Positions 9,215 through 17,637 of a stretch of 64,000 bases of DNA are shown in pieces. Within the stretch, counting starts at the first letter, position 1. Each line of letters opens with the position of its first letter. The stretch is from NCBI GenBank assembly GCA_965230415.1, contig CBDDKZ010000005.1, positions 1,798,001 through 1,862,000 on the forward strand. Direction: 5' to 3'. The notes beneath the pieces are model-generated. The model saw only the letters and a list, made by a program, of their open reading frames with translations, was not told the DNA's origin and ran no database searches. This DNA is from CBDDKZ01 sp965230415 (lineage in GTDB: Bacteria > Bacteroidota > Bacteroidia > Cytophagales > JAAEPT01). The position numbers were made by a program, and so were the translations under genes.

Positions 9215-12200
9215 TTAATTTTCAATGCTTTCAAAGTATTCGTTTACTTCCTTTTTATAGTAAGGATTCAATCCGGGAGGGATTGTTTTTAAAAGCTCTA
9301 TTTGTTGTTCCTTTTTTCTAATATAGTCGTCGCTATATGTAGGTCTTTTCCTTTCTACTTCTGGAGCAGCGTGAGCTTCTCTTTGGTTGTCAAGGTCTCG
9401 TTGTCGTTCAGCTTTTTCGGCTTCCAGCAGTCTTGTCATTATTTCTTCCTGTCTTTTTATAGTACGTTCGTTAAGATTTTTGTTTACAAGGTCCTTCTCT
9501 GTTTCTTCCATTATCCTTTCGAGCTTCTTTATTTGTTCAGAAAGGTTTTCGCTACTTTCTTTACCCTGACCAGGACTTGACTTATCTCCTGCTTCGCCCG
9601 GTTTTTCTCCCTGGCCGGGTGAGCCCTTCCCAGGCATACCACCCTGCTTCATTTCCTGAAGAGCTCTTCTAATCATTTCTTGTCTGGCAGCCAATTTTGC
9701 CAATGATTCCGAAAGTTGTCGCCCTGATTTTTGTCCCGATTTTAATTTCTTGATTTCATCATTGAGTTGTTGTTGCATCTTACCAAGATCTCCCATATTG
9801 CCCTTACCCGGTTTTTTACCTTGCCCGGGTTTCTGGCCAGGTTTGTTACACATTTGATTACCTTGCATTTGCTGAGCCATTTGTTGCTGCATTTTTTGCA
9901 TGGTTTCATCAAGCAATAAAGCCAGATTATTCATGGAAGTCATGGCATATTGCTGTTCCCCACTTGTCTTTGAGGGCTTTCGTTGTTTTAATAATTCACT
10001 ACTTTGATTCATGTGTTTTTTCATTTTAGTAACCTCTCTGGTCACAAATGACTCAATCTGATAAACACGTTTAGCCAATGAATAAAGACTGTCTTCAATA
10101 ATCTGAGCATCGTCTCTGAGCTTTAATTGTTTTTGAGATAGACTCACAAATCGGGGATCTTTTTGCCTAACCTGCCTGAATTCTTTCATGAGTTCCTCCT
10201 GATCAAAAGATAATTTCACAAGATTTTCAAGAATAGCGCGCAAATCATCTAGATTCTCCTGTGTACTTTCAGTAGCCATTTCAGCTTGCATATCTTGCAT
10301 TTGCTGAGCCATTTTTTTCATTTCATCTGCAGCTTGCTGTTGCGATTTGCTCGCTTTTTTGTTTTTACCATTTTGAAGCTCTTCAGAACTGTTTTGTTGA
10401 TGATCATCGGCTTTTTCCTGAGAGTCCTGTAATTCATCCATTTGATGTTTGTTTTCCAGGGTTTTATTAATGTCATCCAATTCCTCCATTTTTTCTTTGA
10501 CACGTTCAAACTCTTTGTTCAGTTCTTCTTGTTGCTCTTGTAGCTCTTCATTACTACTCTTTTCTTCTTTTGTTTCTTCTGCCAATTCTTCCTGCTTTTC
10601 GGCCAATTCCTCCAAATCATTTTTAATTTCATCCAGCTTTCTATCAAATTGCATTTGCTTGAACAACTCAATGTTTCTGTCCAGCTCTTTTTCCAGCGTT
10701 TCGTTGTCATTCTCGAGTTCTTCCAGCTTTTTGTTTAAATCATCAATATTGGTGTTTTCATCCAACAACTTCTCGAGTTCTTCCATCAATTTTTTGGTTT
10801 CTTCGTCAAGCATCGATTCCATTAACTTATTTAGTTGATTTAACTTGTTAGAAATGCGTTCGTCTTGTTCGTTAAAACGATCAAACTTGTCGTTGGTCTG
10901 TTCATAATTCTCTTGCAATTGCTCCACTTTGTCTTGTAATTCTTTGTGTTGCTCCAGTACATTTTTAATGTCCTTTTTGTCTTGCCAGTCAAGTTCCCGC
11001 TTTGTTTGAAGCTTTTCTTTGAGCTCTTTTAAATCATCATTCAGGTTTTTAGATTCGTTTAAGGCCTCTTCAAACTCCTTCATAGTCTCCTTACTGCTTT
11101 GTTGCAATTCTTTTTCGATATCATCTTTCGAAGGAATAAAGAAATTGAAAGTGTGTGATGTTGCCTTTTTCGGTCCGTTTACGCCGTCGTTGTCCCAAAC
11201 ATTAACAAAGTATTCCAGTTGGTCTCCGCTTTTCATTTTTAAAGAATCAAGATCTAGCTGCAAAAAGAAATTTTGATGGTTTTGGTTTCTGTTAAAACTA
11301 ATAGGCACTGATTTCAGTGCTGTTTTTCCAGAACTTTCTTCGCCTTTTTTGACAATTCTGTACTGAGCTGTTAATTTGCTGATTCCATAATCATCACTTA
11401 CAGAGCCACCTATTAAAACATAATTGTACAAAACGGTATCTTTAAACTGTTCTACTCTTATAGCTGGATATTGATCTTTGATTACCTGTATGTTATATAC
11501 CAGTTTATCTTTATTTTCAGAGTATTTGTTCTTAGTAGTGATTTCATATTGTTCTGAATTCTTCACCATTTTACTGAAACTAAACTCATTGCTTGTGCCT
11601 GAACGTGCTTTTATAAGTTTATTGTCGCCAGTAAATTTTACATTTAGCTCGTCTGCATTTTGTGTATTAATGAACCAGTCAACGTTTGTACCCTCCGGTA
11701 CAGATATACTTCCAATATTTTCAAGTGTTTCATTTTTTAGCTGAAGGTAAGACGGGTAATTAAACCTTATGGCAAATTTTTCCAGCTCCGGTCTGCTCAC
11801 AACATTAATTTCATAGGTTTTTGAACTGAAACCTGCAGCTTCAAAGAATATACTTTTATCGTCATCAATTCTTGAAATAGTATGGCTATAGTGACCAATT
11901 TGATTAGTTTCCATTTTTATTCTTCTGCCATCAACGCTCATATAGACAGCGCTTGGAACCTGATTACCATCAATCTCCAGATTGATAGCATAATCTTCAT
12001 CGCGAAAGGCTTGCAAAGACTGGTTTTCCAGCTTAAACTTGAACGGTATGGGAGCAATGTACTCCTGATTGTAGTGTAAAATGCGGTTTGTACTCTCGGT
12101 AAATATGTTCACTTTGTAGACAGCCACTGCGAAGAAAATAAGTACAGGCACAAGTAGGTATCTTTTCAAGTACTTTTGATTCGATTTGTAGCTAATTGCA

Positions 12201-12634
12201 TTGAGGAAAGGAACAGGTTCTATTTCTGAAGTTTTTTGTGAAATACTTGCAATAACTAACTCATTATCAGAGTATTGTAACTTACTCAGTTGTAAGGTAT
12301 TTAGTAATTTGTCTTTTATTTCCGGGAAATATTTACCCAACTGCTGCGATGCTTCTTCGTCACTCAGTTCTTTGTCAAGATTCGTAAGTTGTTTAATAGG
12401 TATAGCTACCCATTTTACAAGTGAAAACCCGGCAACTACAAGAAACGTGAAGAATAAAACGGTTCGTGTTTGTGTGTTAAACTGACCATAGTATTCCAAC
12501 AAAGAAATGAGTACAAAGACCAGTAGTACCGTGCTAAGAAAGAATATTGATCCTTTAAGAAGTATATTGTTGTAATACTTTCTTTTATAATTTCTTAGTT
12601 TGTTGTGAATATTAGTAATAGATACCGGTGTCAT
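9215..12634 (-). CDS. DUF4175-like membrane-anchored coiled-coil protein
   Basis: 1139 residues. Two membrane helices lie at the N-terminus (about 28-48 and 57-80) and a third at about 159-176. A beta-rich region (about 180-510) follows, then a very long charged coiled coil (about 515-760), further helical segments, and low-complexity Gln/Met and Gly/Lys/Pro stretches (about 925-1060). This matches the large DUF4175-like proteins found in Bacteroidota next to an anti-sigma-type ATPase and ybeY. No enzymatic motif was seen. A mechanical or scaffolding role in the cell envelope is a guess. It is 38 bp upstream of the HATPase gene. Confidence 0.8.
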   Translation of the reverse strand: MTPVSITNIHNKLRNYKRKYYNNILLKGSIFFLSTVLLVFVLISLLEYYGQFNTQTRTVLFFTFLVVAGFSLVKWVAIPIKQLTNLDKELSDEEASQQLGKYFPEIKDKLLNTLQLSKLQYSDNELVIASISQKTSEIEPVPFLNAISYKSNQKYLKRYLLVPVLIFFAVAVYKVNIFTESTNRILHYNQEYIAPIPFKFKLENQSLQAFRDEDYAINLEIDGNQVPSAVYMSVDGRRIKMETNQIGHYSHTISRIDDDKSIFFEAAGFSSKTYEINVVSRPELEKFAIRFNYPSYLQLKNETLENIGSISVPEGTNVDWFINTQNADELNVKFTGDNKLIKARSGTSNEFSFSKMVKNSEQYEITTKNKYSENKDKLVYNIQVIKDQYPAIRVEQFKDTVLYNYVLIGGSVSDDYGISKLTAQYRIVKKGEESSGKTALKSVPISFNRNQNHQNFFLQLDLDSLKMKSGDQLEYFVNVWDNDGVNGPKKATSHTFNFFIPSKDDIEKELQQSSKETMKEFEEALNESKNLNDDLKELKEKLQTKRELDWQDKKDIKNVLEQHKELQDKVEQLQENYEQTNDKFDRFNEQDERISNKLNQLNKLMESMLDEETKKLMEELEKLLDENTNIDDLNKKLEELENDNETLEKELDRNIELFKQMQFDRKLDEIKNDLEELAEKQEELAEETKEEKSSNEELQEQQEELNKEFERVKEKMEELDDINKTLENKHQMDELQDSQEKADDHQQNSSEELQNGKNKKASKSQQQAADEMKKMAQQMQDMQAEMATESTQENLDDLRAILENLVKLSFDQEELMKEFRQVRQKDPRFVSLSQKQLKLRDDAQIIEDSLYSLAKRVYQIESFVTREVTKMKKHMNQSSELLKQRKPSKTSGEQQYAMTSMNNLALLLDETMQKMQQQMAQQMQGNQMCNKPGQKPGQGKKPGKGNMGDLGKMQQQLNDEIKKLKSGQKSGRQLSESLAKLAARQEMIRRALQEMKQGGMPGKGSPGQGEKPGEAGDKSSPGQGKESSENLSEQIKKLERIMEETEKDLVNKNLNERTIKRQEEIMTRLLEAEKAERQRDLDNQREAHAAPEVERKRPTYSDDYIRKKEQQIELLKTIPPGLNPYYKKEVNEYFESIEN

Positions 12635-12701
12635 GATTAGTTAATTAAAACTCTTAGTTAAGAAACGTCTTATTCTTCAACATATTATTAAAATAAATGG
12701 T

Positions 12702-14483
12702 TTAAGGCACCTCTTTTACAGCAAGGGGCAATTCGAAATAGACTGTTCTGAAATCCCTGTATTGTAATGGGTTTAAATGAAAATTCTTTACTGAAGGTTG
12801 TAAAAAACGGTAACATTCGTCATACCATAAAGGAATTGCTCCGGCGTCATTCATGAGTACCTGTTCCGCTTTATGAAAATCTTCTATGGTAATTTCATTA
12901 GATTTTGCATGCAGGCCCTCTTCGTAATACCTGTCAAACTCCGGGTTTTTATACCTGGTTATATTCGGATAAGCATTAAGATCTTTACGAATATCTACAT
13001 TTTTACTGTAAAATGTATTTAGGAAATGTTGGGGGTGCGGATAGCTATATAACCATCCGGAAAGGTAGAATTGGGCATGTCCGAGTTCGATGTGTTCTTC
13101 CAATTCTGGTAATTCCAAATAACTTAAACGTACGTCGATGTTGAGAATTTCATTGATCTGTTTCTTGATGTATTGCGCTACAAGCGAATTTCGATCTCCA
13201 TCTGCCGTCAAATACAAAACTATATGGTCTTTTCTGCCTTCCTTGAAATAATTGGATAGTTTAAAGTAATGCATGGCAGAGTCTTTGTTGTATCGATAAC
13301 CTTTTATTTCTTCACTATGATATTCAACAAAAGATTTTGGCGTAATGCCATAGTAGGCCGGCTCATCTGCCTCACCACTCAAAATACCATCTGTAATATA
13401 TTTTCTGTCTAAGGAATAGCTAAAAGCCCTTCTTAAATTTACATCATCGAAAGGTGCCTCTTGATTATTGAAGCCGAGGTAGTGAACAGACATTTCCCCA
13501 ATGTCTTCCATAACAAAAGGGTCGAGCTCGTGATTTGACGGATCTAAGAGGTGAATAATGTCTTGCGTCGGCAACCTATAAATCATGTGATACTTTCCCT
13601 GTTTAAAGAGTTCCATTTCTTCCCTTTTATCATGTAAAAATGTAATCTCAATATCATCCAGATAGGGAAGTTGATTACCATATTTGTCTTTTTGGTGATA
13701 ATGGGGGTTTCGTACCAACAATAAATGGCCGTCTTCAGAATAATCCAGCTCTGTTTTTGGATCCAATTGGAAAGGACCTGTGCCTACAGCTTGAATACGC
13801 ATGTTGGATCCATATTTCTCAAATGCTTCTTTTGGATAAATGTAGCAGAATGGCCCGGCCAGGTTATAAAAAAAGACGCTACTTGGTCTGATAAGTGTTA
13901 ATTCTATCGTGTATTTGTCAATAACTTTAATACCTTCAATATTTAAACCGGTATGTTTGCCGCTTTTCGAAGCCTCATAATAGGATGAAGCACCAACAAT
14001 TAAATCTTTAAAAATGCTGTATCCAATATTAAGTTCGTCGTGTACACAAAGTTCTGAAAAACAATAAGCGACATCTTTGGCTTCCAGCTCCCGGCCCTTA
14101 CCGCCGGGAAAGCAACGATTGTTATGAAAATAGATGCCCTTCTTTAAATGGAAGGTGTATTTTGTTCCTGATTTGTCGATCGTATACTTTTCTGCCAGGC
14201 AATTTTCAACCTTAAGGTCCAGTGGATTCAATTTTAATAATCCTTCATAAACATTAGAGGCAATACGGTACGAGACATCATCAGAAATATGGTGTGGAAA
14301 TAAAGAGGCAAAATATTCCGTTTCATTTAATCGAAAGGTACCTCCATAACGTTCCCTGTACTCATTTTGAGCGTCATCGTCCACATTTTTATCGGAATCA
14401 TTAGTTGGCGAACAACTACAAAAATAGATAGCCGATAGTAACAAAGTGGTCCTTACTAAAACTTTTTTGATCATGCTTTTCAT
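12702..14483 (-). CDS. ABC transporter substrate-binding lipoprotein, family 5 (peptide/nickel type)
   Basis: 593 residues with a lipoprotein signal (YFCSC lipobox, C24). The family 5 solute-binding fold is recognisable from VYEGLLKLNPLDLKVENCLA, the YTFHLKKGIYFHN stretch, VGTGPFQL and FDDVNLRRAFSYSLDR. Family 5 proteins deliver oligopeptides, dipeptides or nickel to an ABC importer. No permease or ATPase of that importer is adjacent, so it is an orphan binding protein here. It lies 18 bp downstream of the exonuclease gene on the same strand. Confidence 0.9.
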   Translation of the reverse strand: MKSMIKKVLVRTTLLLSAIYFCSCSPTNDSDKNVDDDAQNEYRERYGGTFRLNETEYFASLFPHHISDDVSYRIASNVYEGLLKLNPLDLKVENCLAEKYTIDKSGTKYTFHLKKGIYFHNNRCFPGGKGRELEAKDVAYCFSELCVHDELNIGYSIFKDLIVGASSYYEASKSGKHTGLNIEGIKVIDKYTIELTLIRPSSVFFYNLAGPFCYIYPKEAFEKYGSNMRIQAVGTGPFQLDPKTELDYSEDGHLLLVRNPHYHQKDKYGNQLPYLDDIEITFLHDKREEMELFKQGKYHMIYRLPTQDIIHLLDPSNHELDPFVMEDIGEMSVHYLGFNNQEAPFDDVNLRRAFSYSLDRKYITDGILSGEADEPAYYGITPKSFVEYHSEEIKGYRYNKDSAMHYFKLSNYFKEGRKDHIVLYLTADGDRNSLVAQYIKKQINEILNIDVRLSYLELPELEEHIELGHAQFYLSGWLYSYPHPQHFLNTFYSKNVDIRKDLNAYPNITRYKNPEFDRYYEEGLHAKSNEITIEDFHKAEQVLMNDAGAIPLWYDECYRFLQPSVKNFHLNPLQYRDFRTVYFELPLAVKEVP

Positions 14484-14501
14484 ATCATTACTATAAATAT
14501 A

Positions 14502-15263
14502 TCAAAAATCATTGATTTCTAAGAGAATTGGACAATGATCTGCATGTTTCGCCTCTTTTAAAACGGCTGCTCTATTTAAACGATTTTTGAGGGAATTAGA
14601 TACTAAAAAGTAGTCTATGCGCCAGCCAATGTTTTTTTCGCGATGTTGTTTCATATAACTCCACCAGGTATAATGGTGAGGTTCTTCATTAAATTCACGA
14701 AAAGAGTCACAATAACCCATTTCCAGCACATTTGTAAACCATTGCCTTTCTTCCGGCATAAATCCTGAAACACCTAAATTAGCTTTAGGATTACAAATAT
14801 CCAATGAGGTATGACAGATATTGAAGTCGCCACCAATTATAACGTTTTTTCCCCTGATTTCGGCTAAGCGCTTGAAAAGTACCTCCATAAAATGCCATTT
14901 GTATATCTGACGTTCTTCTGAGGCTGCTCCGGTAGGAACATATATGTCGATAATGTGTAGATCTTCAAAAACAAGTTCAAGGTAGCGACCCTCTTCATCG
15001 ATTTGCTCATACCCCAGACTATTATAAATTACTTCGGGTTCCGATTTACTAAAAATAGCCACTCCACTATAACCTTTCTTAATGGCCAGGTTTGTAAAAA
15101 AAAGATAACCCATATCCTTGAATTTTTCTAAAGGTATGTCCTCCAGCTTTGCTTTAACTTCTTGTATCAATAAAAAATCAGGGTCTGCAGCCTGAAGCCA
15201 TGTTCTAAATCCCTTTTTAATGGCAGCACGAATTCCATTAACATTATAAGAGATAAGCTTCAT
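14502..15263 (-). CDS. xth: Exodeoxyribonuclease III / AP endonuclease (Xth family)
   Basis: 253 residues, normal for the ExoA/Xth family. It cleaves DNA 5' to abasic sites and has 3'-5' exonuclease and 3'-phosphatase activity in base excision repair. Visible catalytic elements are N7 (YNVNG), E35 (QEVKA), the GGDFNICHT motif (Asp/Asn pair), RIDYFLVS and the terminal ADHCP (Asp-His). The start codon overlaps the stop of the small upstream gene by 4 bp, pointing to translational coupling. Confidence 0.96.
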   Translation of the reverse strand: MKLISYNVNGIRAAIKKGFRTWLQAADPDFLLIQEVKAKLEDIPLEKFKDMGYLFFTNLAIKKGYSGVAIFSKSEPEVIYNSLGYEQIDEEGRYLELVFEDLHIIDIYVPTGAASEERQIYKWHFMEVLFKRLAEIRGKNVIIGGDFNICHTSLDICNPKANLGVSGFMPEERQWFTNVLEMGYCDSFREFNEEPHHYTWWSYMKQHREKNIGWRIDYFLVSNSLKNRLNRAAVLKEAKHADHCPILLEINDF

Positions 15264-15616
15264 ATCAAGTCCTGCTCTTTGAAATAAGCAATGATATGCC
15301 TTTTGAGGTATTTTTCCTGCTCACCAATTTTTTGATAAGGTAGGGGTTTTACAAGTTCATAATGTGGCCAGCCATCTTCATCAATTTTATCGAACACATA
15401 ATATCCGGACAAAGAGAGGAGCCTACAAATGGCTATATGCATTAAATCTTGTTTTTCCTCTTTCGTAAATCGCTGAAAACCTTTTCCTAATTCCTGTACG
15501 CCGATGACAAACAGAAAAGCGTTGACGTCTTTAGGTGTTTTTCCAAACAAACGCTTGAAGGATGAAATAACTTCTTCCCATTTGTTGTCCAGCAGCGCTT
15601 CGTCGATTAGATTCAT
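15260..15616 (-). CDS. Conserved hypothetical protein coupled to xth
   Basis: 118 residues, soluble, no signal peptide or membrane segment. It is rich in acidic and aromatic residues (DEDGWPHYELVKPLPYQ) and ends in a lysine-rich helix. I know no function. Its 3' end overlaps the xth start by 4 bp, so the two are very likely translated together. A length and character like this fit the small conserved Bacteroidota proteins of unknown role. Confidence 0.75.
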   Translation of the reverse strand: MNLIDEALLDNKWEEVISSFKRLFGKTPKDVNAFLFVIGVQELGKGFQRFTKEEKQDLMHIAICRLLSLSGYYVFDKIDEDGWPHYELVKPLPYQKIGEQEKYLKRHIIAYFKEQDLI

Positions 15617-15663
15617 AATGTAAAGTTAAGCAATTTTGCAGACCTGTGATGCGGTGGTATTTA

Positions 15664-15697
15664 TAAAAAAAGGCAGACCTGTTTAGATGCCTGCCTT
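15664..15697 (-). terminator. Rho-independent terminator, minus strand
   Basis: AAGGCAG (15670-15676) pairs with CTGCCTT (15691-15697), and the minus strand continues into seven T residues. No intact minus-strand gene lies directly upstream; only the short remnant at 15721-15825 does. Confidence 0.7.
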
Positions 15698-15720
15698 CAA
15701 CCGGAAATTTGATAATTTTA

Positions 15721-15825
15721 TTATAAGCCAAAAGTGTAAAATAATCCAACGCCTATGACATCAGAATAGTCTCCTTGTTTTAATATTTTTTTAACATGCA
15801 CTTCATAGTAAGCGATTAAAATCGT
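15721..15825 (-). pseudogene. Possible 3' remnant of an outer-membrane beta-barrel gene
   Basis: The minus strand has a 34-codon open stretch ending in SDVIGVGLFYTFGL and a TAA stop. The alternating hydrophobic pattern with terminal aromatic residues resembles the last beta strand of a barrel protein. It is followed after about 24 bp by a proper terminator (15664-15697). No start codon or longer frame exists upstream, because a stop and then the plus-strand lipoprotein gene take over. A decayed gene whose 5' part was lost is the simplest reading; a chance ORF remains possible. Confidence 0.4.
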
Positions 15826-15827
15826 TC

Positions 15828-16529
15828 ATGAAAAAATTCATCCCATTATCAGTTGTGATGGCAATTGCATTAATAGCCTGTAATTCATCAAAACAAAAAG
15901 CTCCGGTCGAAACAGCAGCTGTTCAATTGGAAGCCTTTACTGCTACCAACAGCAGCGAAGTAATAAAATTGGAAATGATTTCACGAGATGAAGACCTTTT
16001 GCAACTAGGCAAATGTAAAGTGAAAATGACCAACAATAAACAAGAAGGCAAATCATTGATATGTGCTGTAAATAACCGTTTGGTTACCACCGGCGATTCT
16101 TCCGGAATTGATTTCCACCAGGGCTTGGGGCAAGGGCCATTATTGCTTTTCATTCATGCGATAGATAAATCGGGATTCGTACAAAAGAACGATAACTACC
16201 TATTAAAAGAAATTACACTTGAAGAAAATAGTGAATCTAAATACAACCTGAATAAACCACATCTGATGGTATTAAGCCCGGTAAAGAATAATTCGTACAA
16301 ACAAACGAATTTAATTCTTGATATGAAATTATGTAATGATCCGGGTGATTGTGAAGTACGTCAGATTTGGGATGATACCGATACAACGCTATCTGAAGTT
16401 AGCGGCACTTTTAAAATAAAGGGACTAGCAGCCGGAGCGCATAAAGTACGTCTGGAACTTATTGATAAGATGGGCGAGGTTGTTCCCGGGCCATTTAATG
16501 TGACAGAAAGAACTTTTACGCTTAAGTAG
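15828..16529 (+). CDS. Hypothetical lipoprotein
   Basis: 233 residues with a lipoprotein signal (lipobox LIAC, C18). The body looks all-beta; the C-terminal half (about 140-233, LMVLSPVKNNSYKQTNLILD ... GTFKIKGLAAGAHKVRLELI) resembles an Ig-like domain describing a bound or decorated state. No catalytic motif was seen and I cannot assign a family. It is a single gene between the remnant on the left and a convergent membrane-protein gene 8 bp away. Confidence 0.7.
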   Translation: MKKFIPLSVVMAIALIACNSSKQKAPVETAAVQLEAFTATNSSEVIKLEMISRDEDLLQLGKCKVKMTNNKQEGKSLICAVNNRLVTTGDSSGIDFHQGLGQGPLLLFIHAIDKSGFVQKNDNYLLKEITLEENSESKYNLNKPHLMVLSPVKNNSYKQTNLILDMKLCNDPGDCEVRQIWDDTDTTLSEVSGTFKIKGLAAGAHKVRLELIDKMGEVVPGPFNVTERTFTLK

Positions 16530-16537
16530 TACCTGAT

Positions 16538-17428
16538 TCAGGTGCCCAGGGACACCATTTTTTCGGACTTCCTGAATTTAAACTTTAAGTATCCGCAGTA
16601 GACCGCGGTAGACATAGGAAGCAAACCATGCACCAGGCGATATGATACTGTGTGCCATACCTGGTGTAAACTTTGTAATGGAAAATCGATATAAAAACCA
16701 TTGAGTAATCGTGCGAACGCAGTGATTATTCCCCAGAATAAACAATAATACAATACCCATTTATCAAGTTTAGATACGAAGAGCATGCCGGCTATTAGAA
16801 TATCAATAACACCAATAACGGCAATAGCCTGGTGAGCTACCTTTTCACTGGTATGTAAAATGTTGATAAACATATCTACAAAATTTCCCGGACGTGGATA
16901 GTAATTGATAGCATACAAGCCGTGGCAAAAGAAGGTCAAGGCGATACAGGCCTTCAAAAAGAATTCCATCCTTTTATTCTTAAGCCATCCGTTTACATGG
17001 CCTATTATACCAATGAATACCCCGAGCTGGCTGGCGTGTTCAAAAAATTGTCCAAAGTGGTAAAATTTTTCTTTTGTCTGAAGAATTGCCAGAAGCACTA
17101 AAAAAAATTGGGCGACCCATAGTATGTACTTTGGCCATTGGCGTTCTTTATTGAAAAGTAGCAAAGCAAAAATACTTATTACAAATAAAACTCCTGTGAT
17201 GCGGATAGCTATCTGAATGCCAAAATCGACCGAAGAGCTCGATGCCCATTCTTCCCAGGACATATTGAAAACACTGGAAACAAAATTTTGCATAAGTGCC
17301 TGATCCCACATCAAAGATCTATATGGAGCATCCCAAAATAAAAATTGCCAGGATCTACCTAGTAGTACACCTATAAAACTGATTTTTAAGATCGCTAAAA
17401 AGTAATGATCACGTGTAATTGGTTTCAT
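16538..17428 (-). CDS. Multi-pass membrane protein of unknown function
   Basis: 296 residues from ATG 17428 (a TTG nine codons earlier is less likely). About seven to eight hydrophobic helices are visible, for example ILKISFIGVLLGRSWQFLFW, GVLFVISIFALLLF, YILWVAQFFLVLLAILQ, FFLKACIALTFFCHGLYAIN and IAVIGVIDILIAGMLF. Histidine, tyrosine and tryptophan near the helix ends give it a look similar to DoxX-like proteins, but no definite family match can be claimed. It converges with the lipoprotein gene, separated by 8 bp that include short palindromes. Confidence 0.75.
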   Translation of the reverse strand: MKPITRDHYFLAILKISFIGVLLGRSWQFLFWDAPYRSLMWDQALMQNFVSSVFNMSWEEWASSSSVDFGIQIAIRITGVLFVISIFALLLFNKERQWPKYILWVAQFFLVLLAILQTKEKFYHFGQFFEHASQLGVFIGIIGHVNGWLKNKRMEFFLKACIALTFFCHGLYAINYYPRPGNFVDMFINILHTSEKVAHQAIAVIGVIDILIAGMLFVSKLDKWVLYYCLFWGIITAFARLLNGFYIDFPLQSLHQVWHTVSYRLVHGLLPMSTAVYCGYLKFKFRKSEKMVSLGT

Positions 17429-17637
17429 GACGTGAATATGGAAACTAATCGTCAACTTTTTATGACCACATTATTATGTCAATAAGAAGAATGCAGGATT
17501 GTGCAAAAACTAAAAAGGTGATTTCGATGAAATACAGGCAGGTTAACAATTAATTTAGGTGGAAAGAATTAATTGATTATTTAGTATGATATAACATTCA
17601 TCAGGTACCATTGTGTATGTTTAACCAAATATCTACA

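Noticed and set aside
9302..11276. Several plus-strand ORFs of 60-130 codons
   Set aside because: Antisense shadows of the coiled-coil gene; rich in Ser and Phe, as expected from the complement of Lys/Glu codons.
15531..15749. 72-codon minus-strand ORF covering the terminator
   Set aside because: It runs through the hairpin and the xth-linked gene in the wrong frame; the barrel-like remnant in another frame is more coherent.
17611..17637. TTG or earlier ATG starts for the phosphoesterase gene
   Set aside because: The start at 17638 directly precedes a complete signal peptide; earlier starts add a hydrophilic stub.
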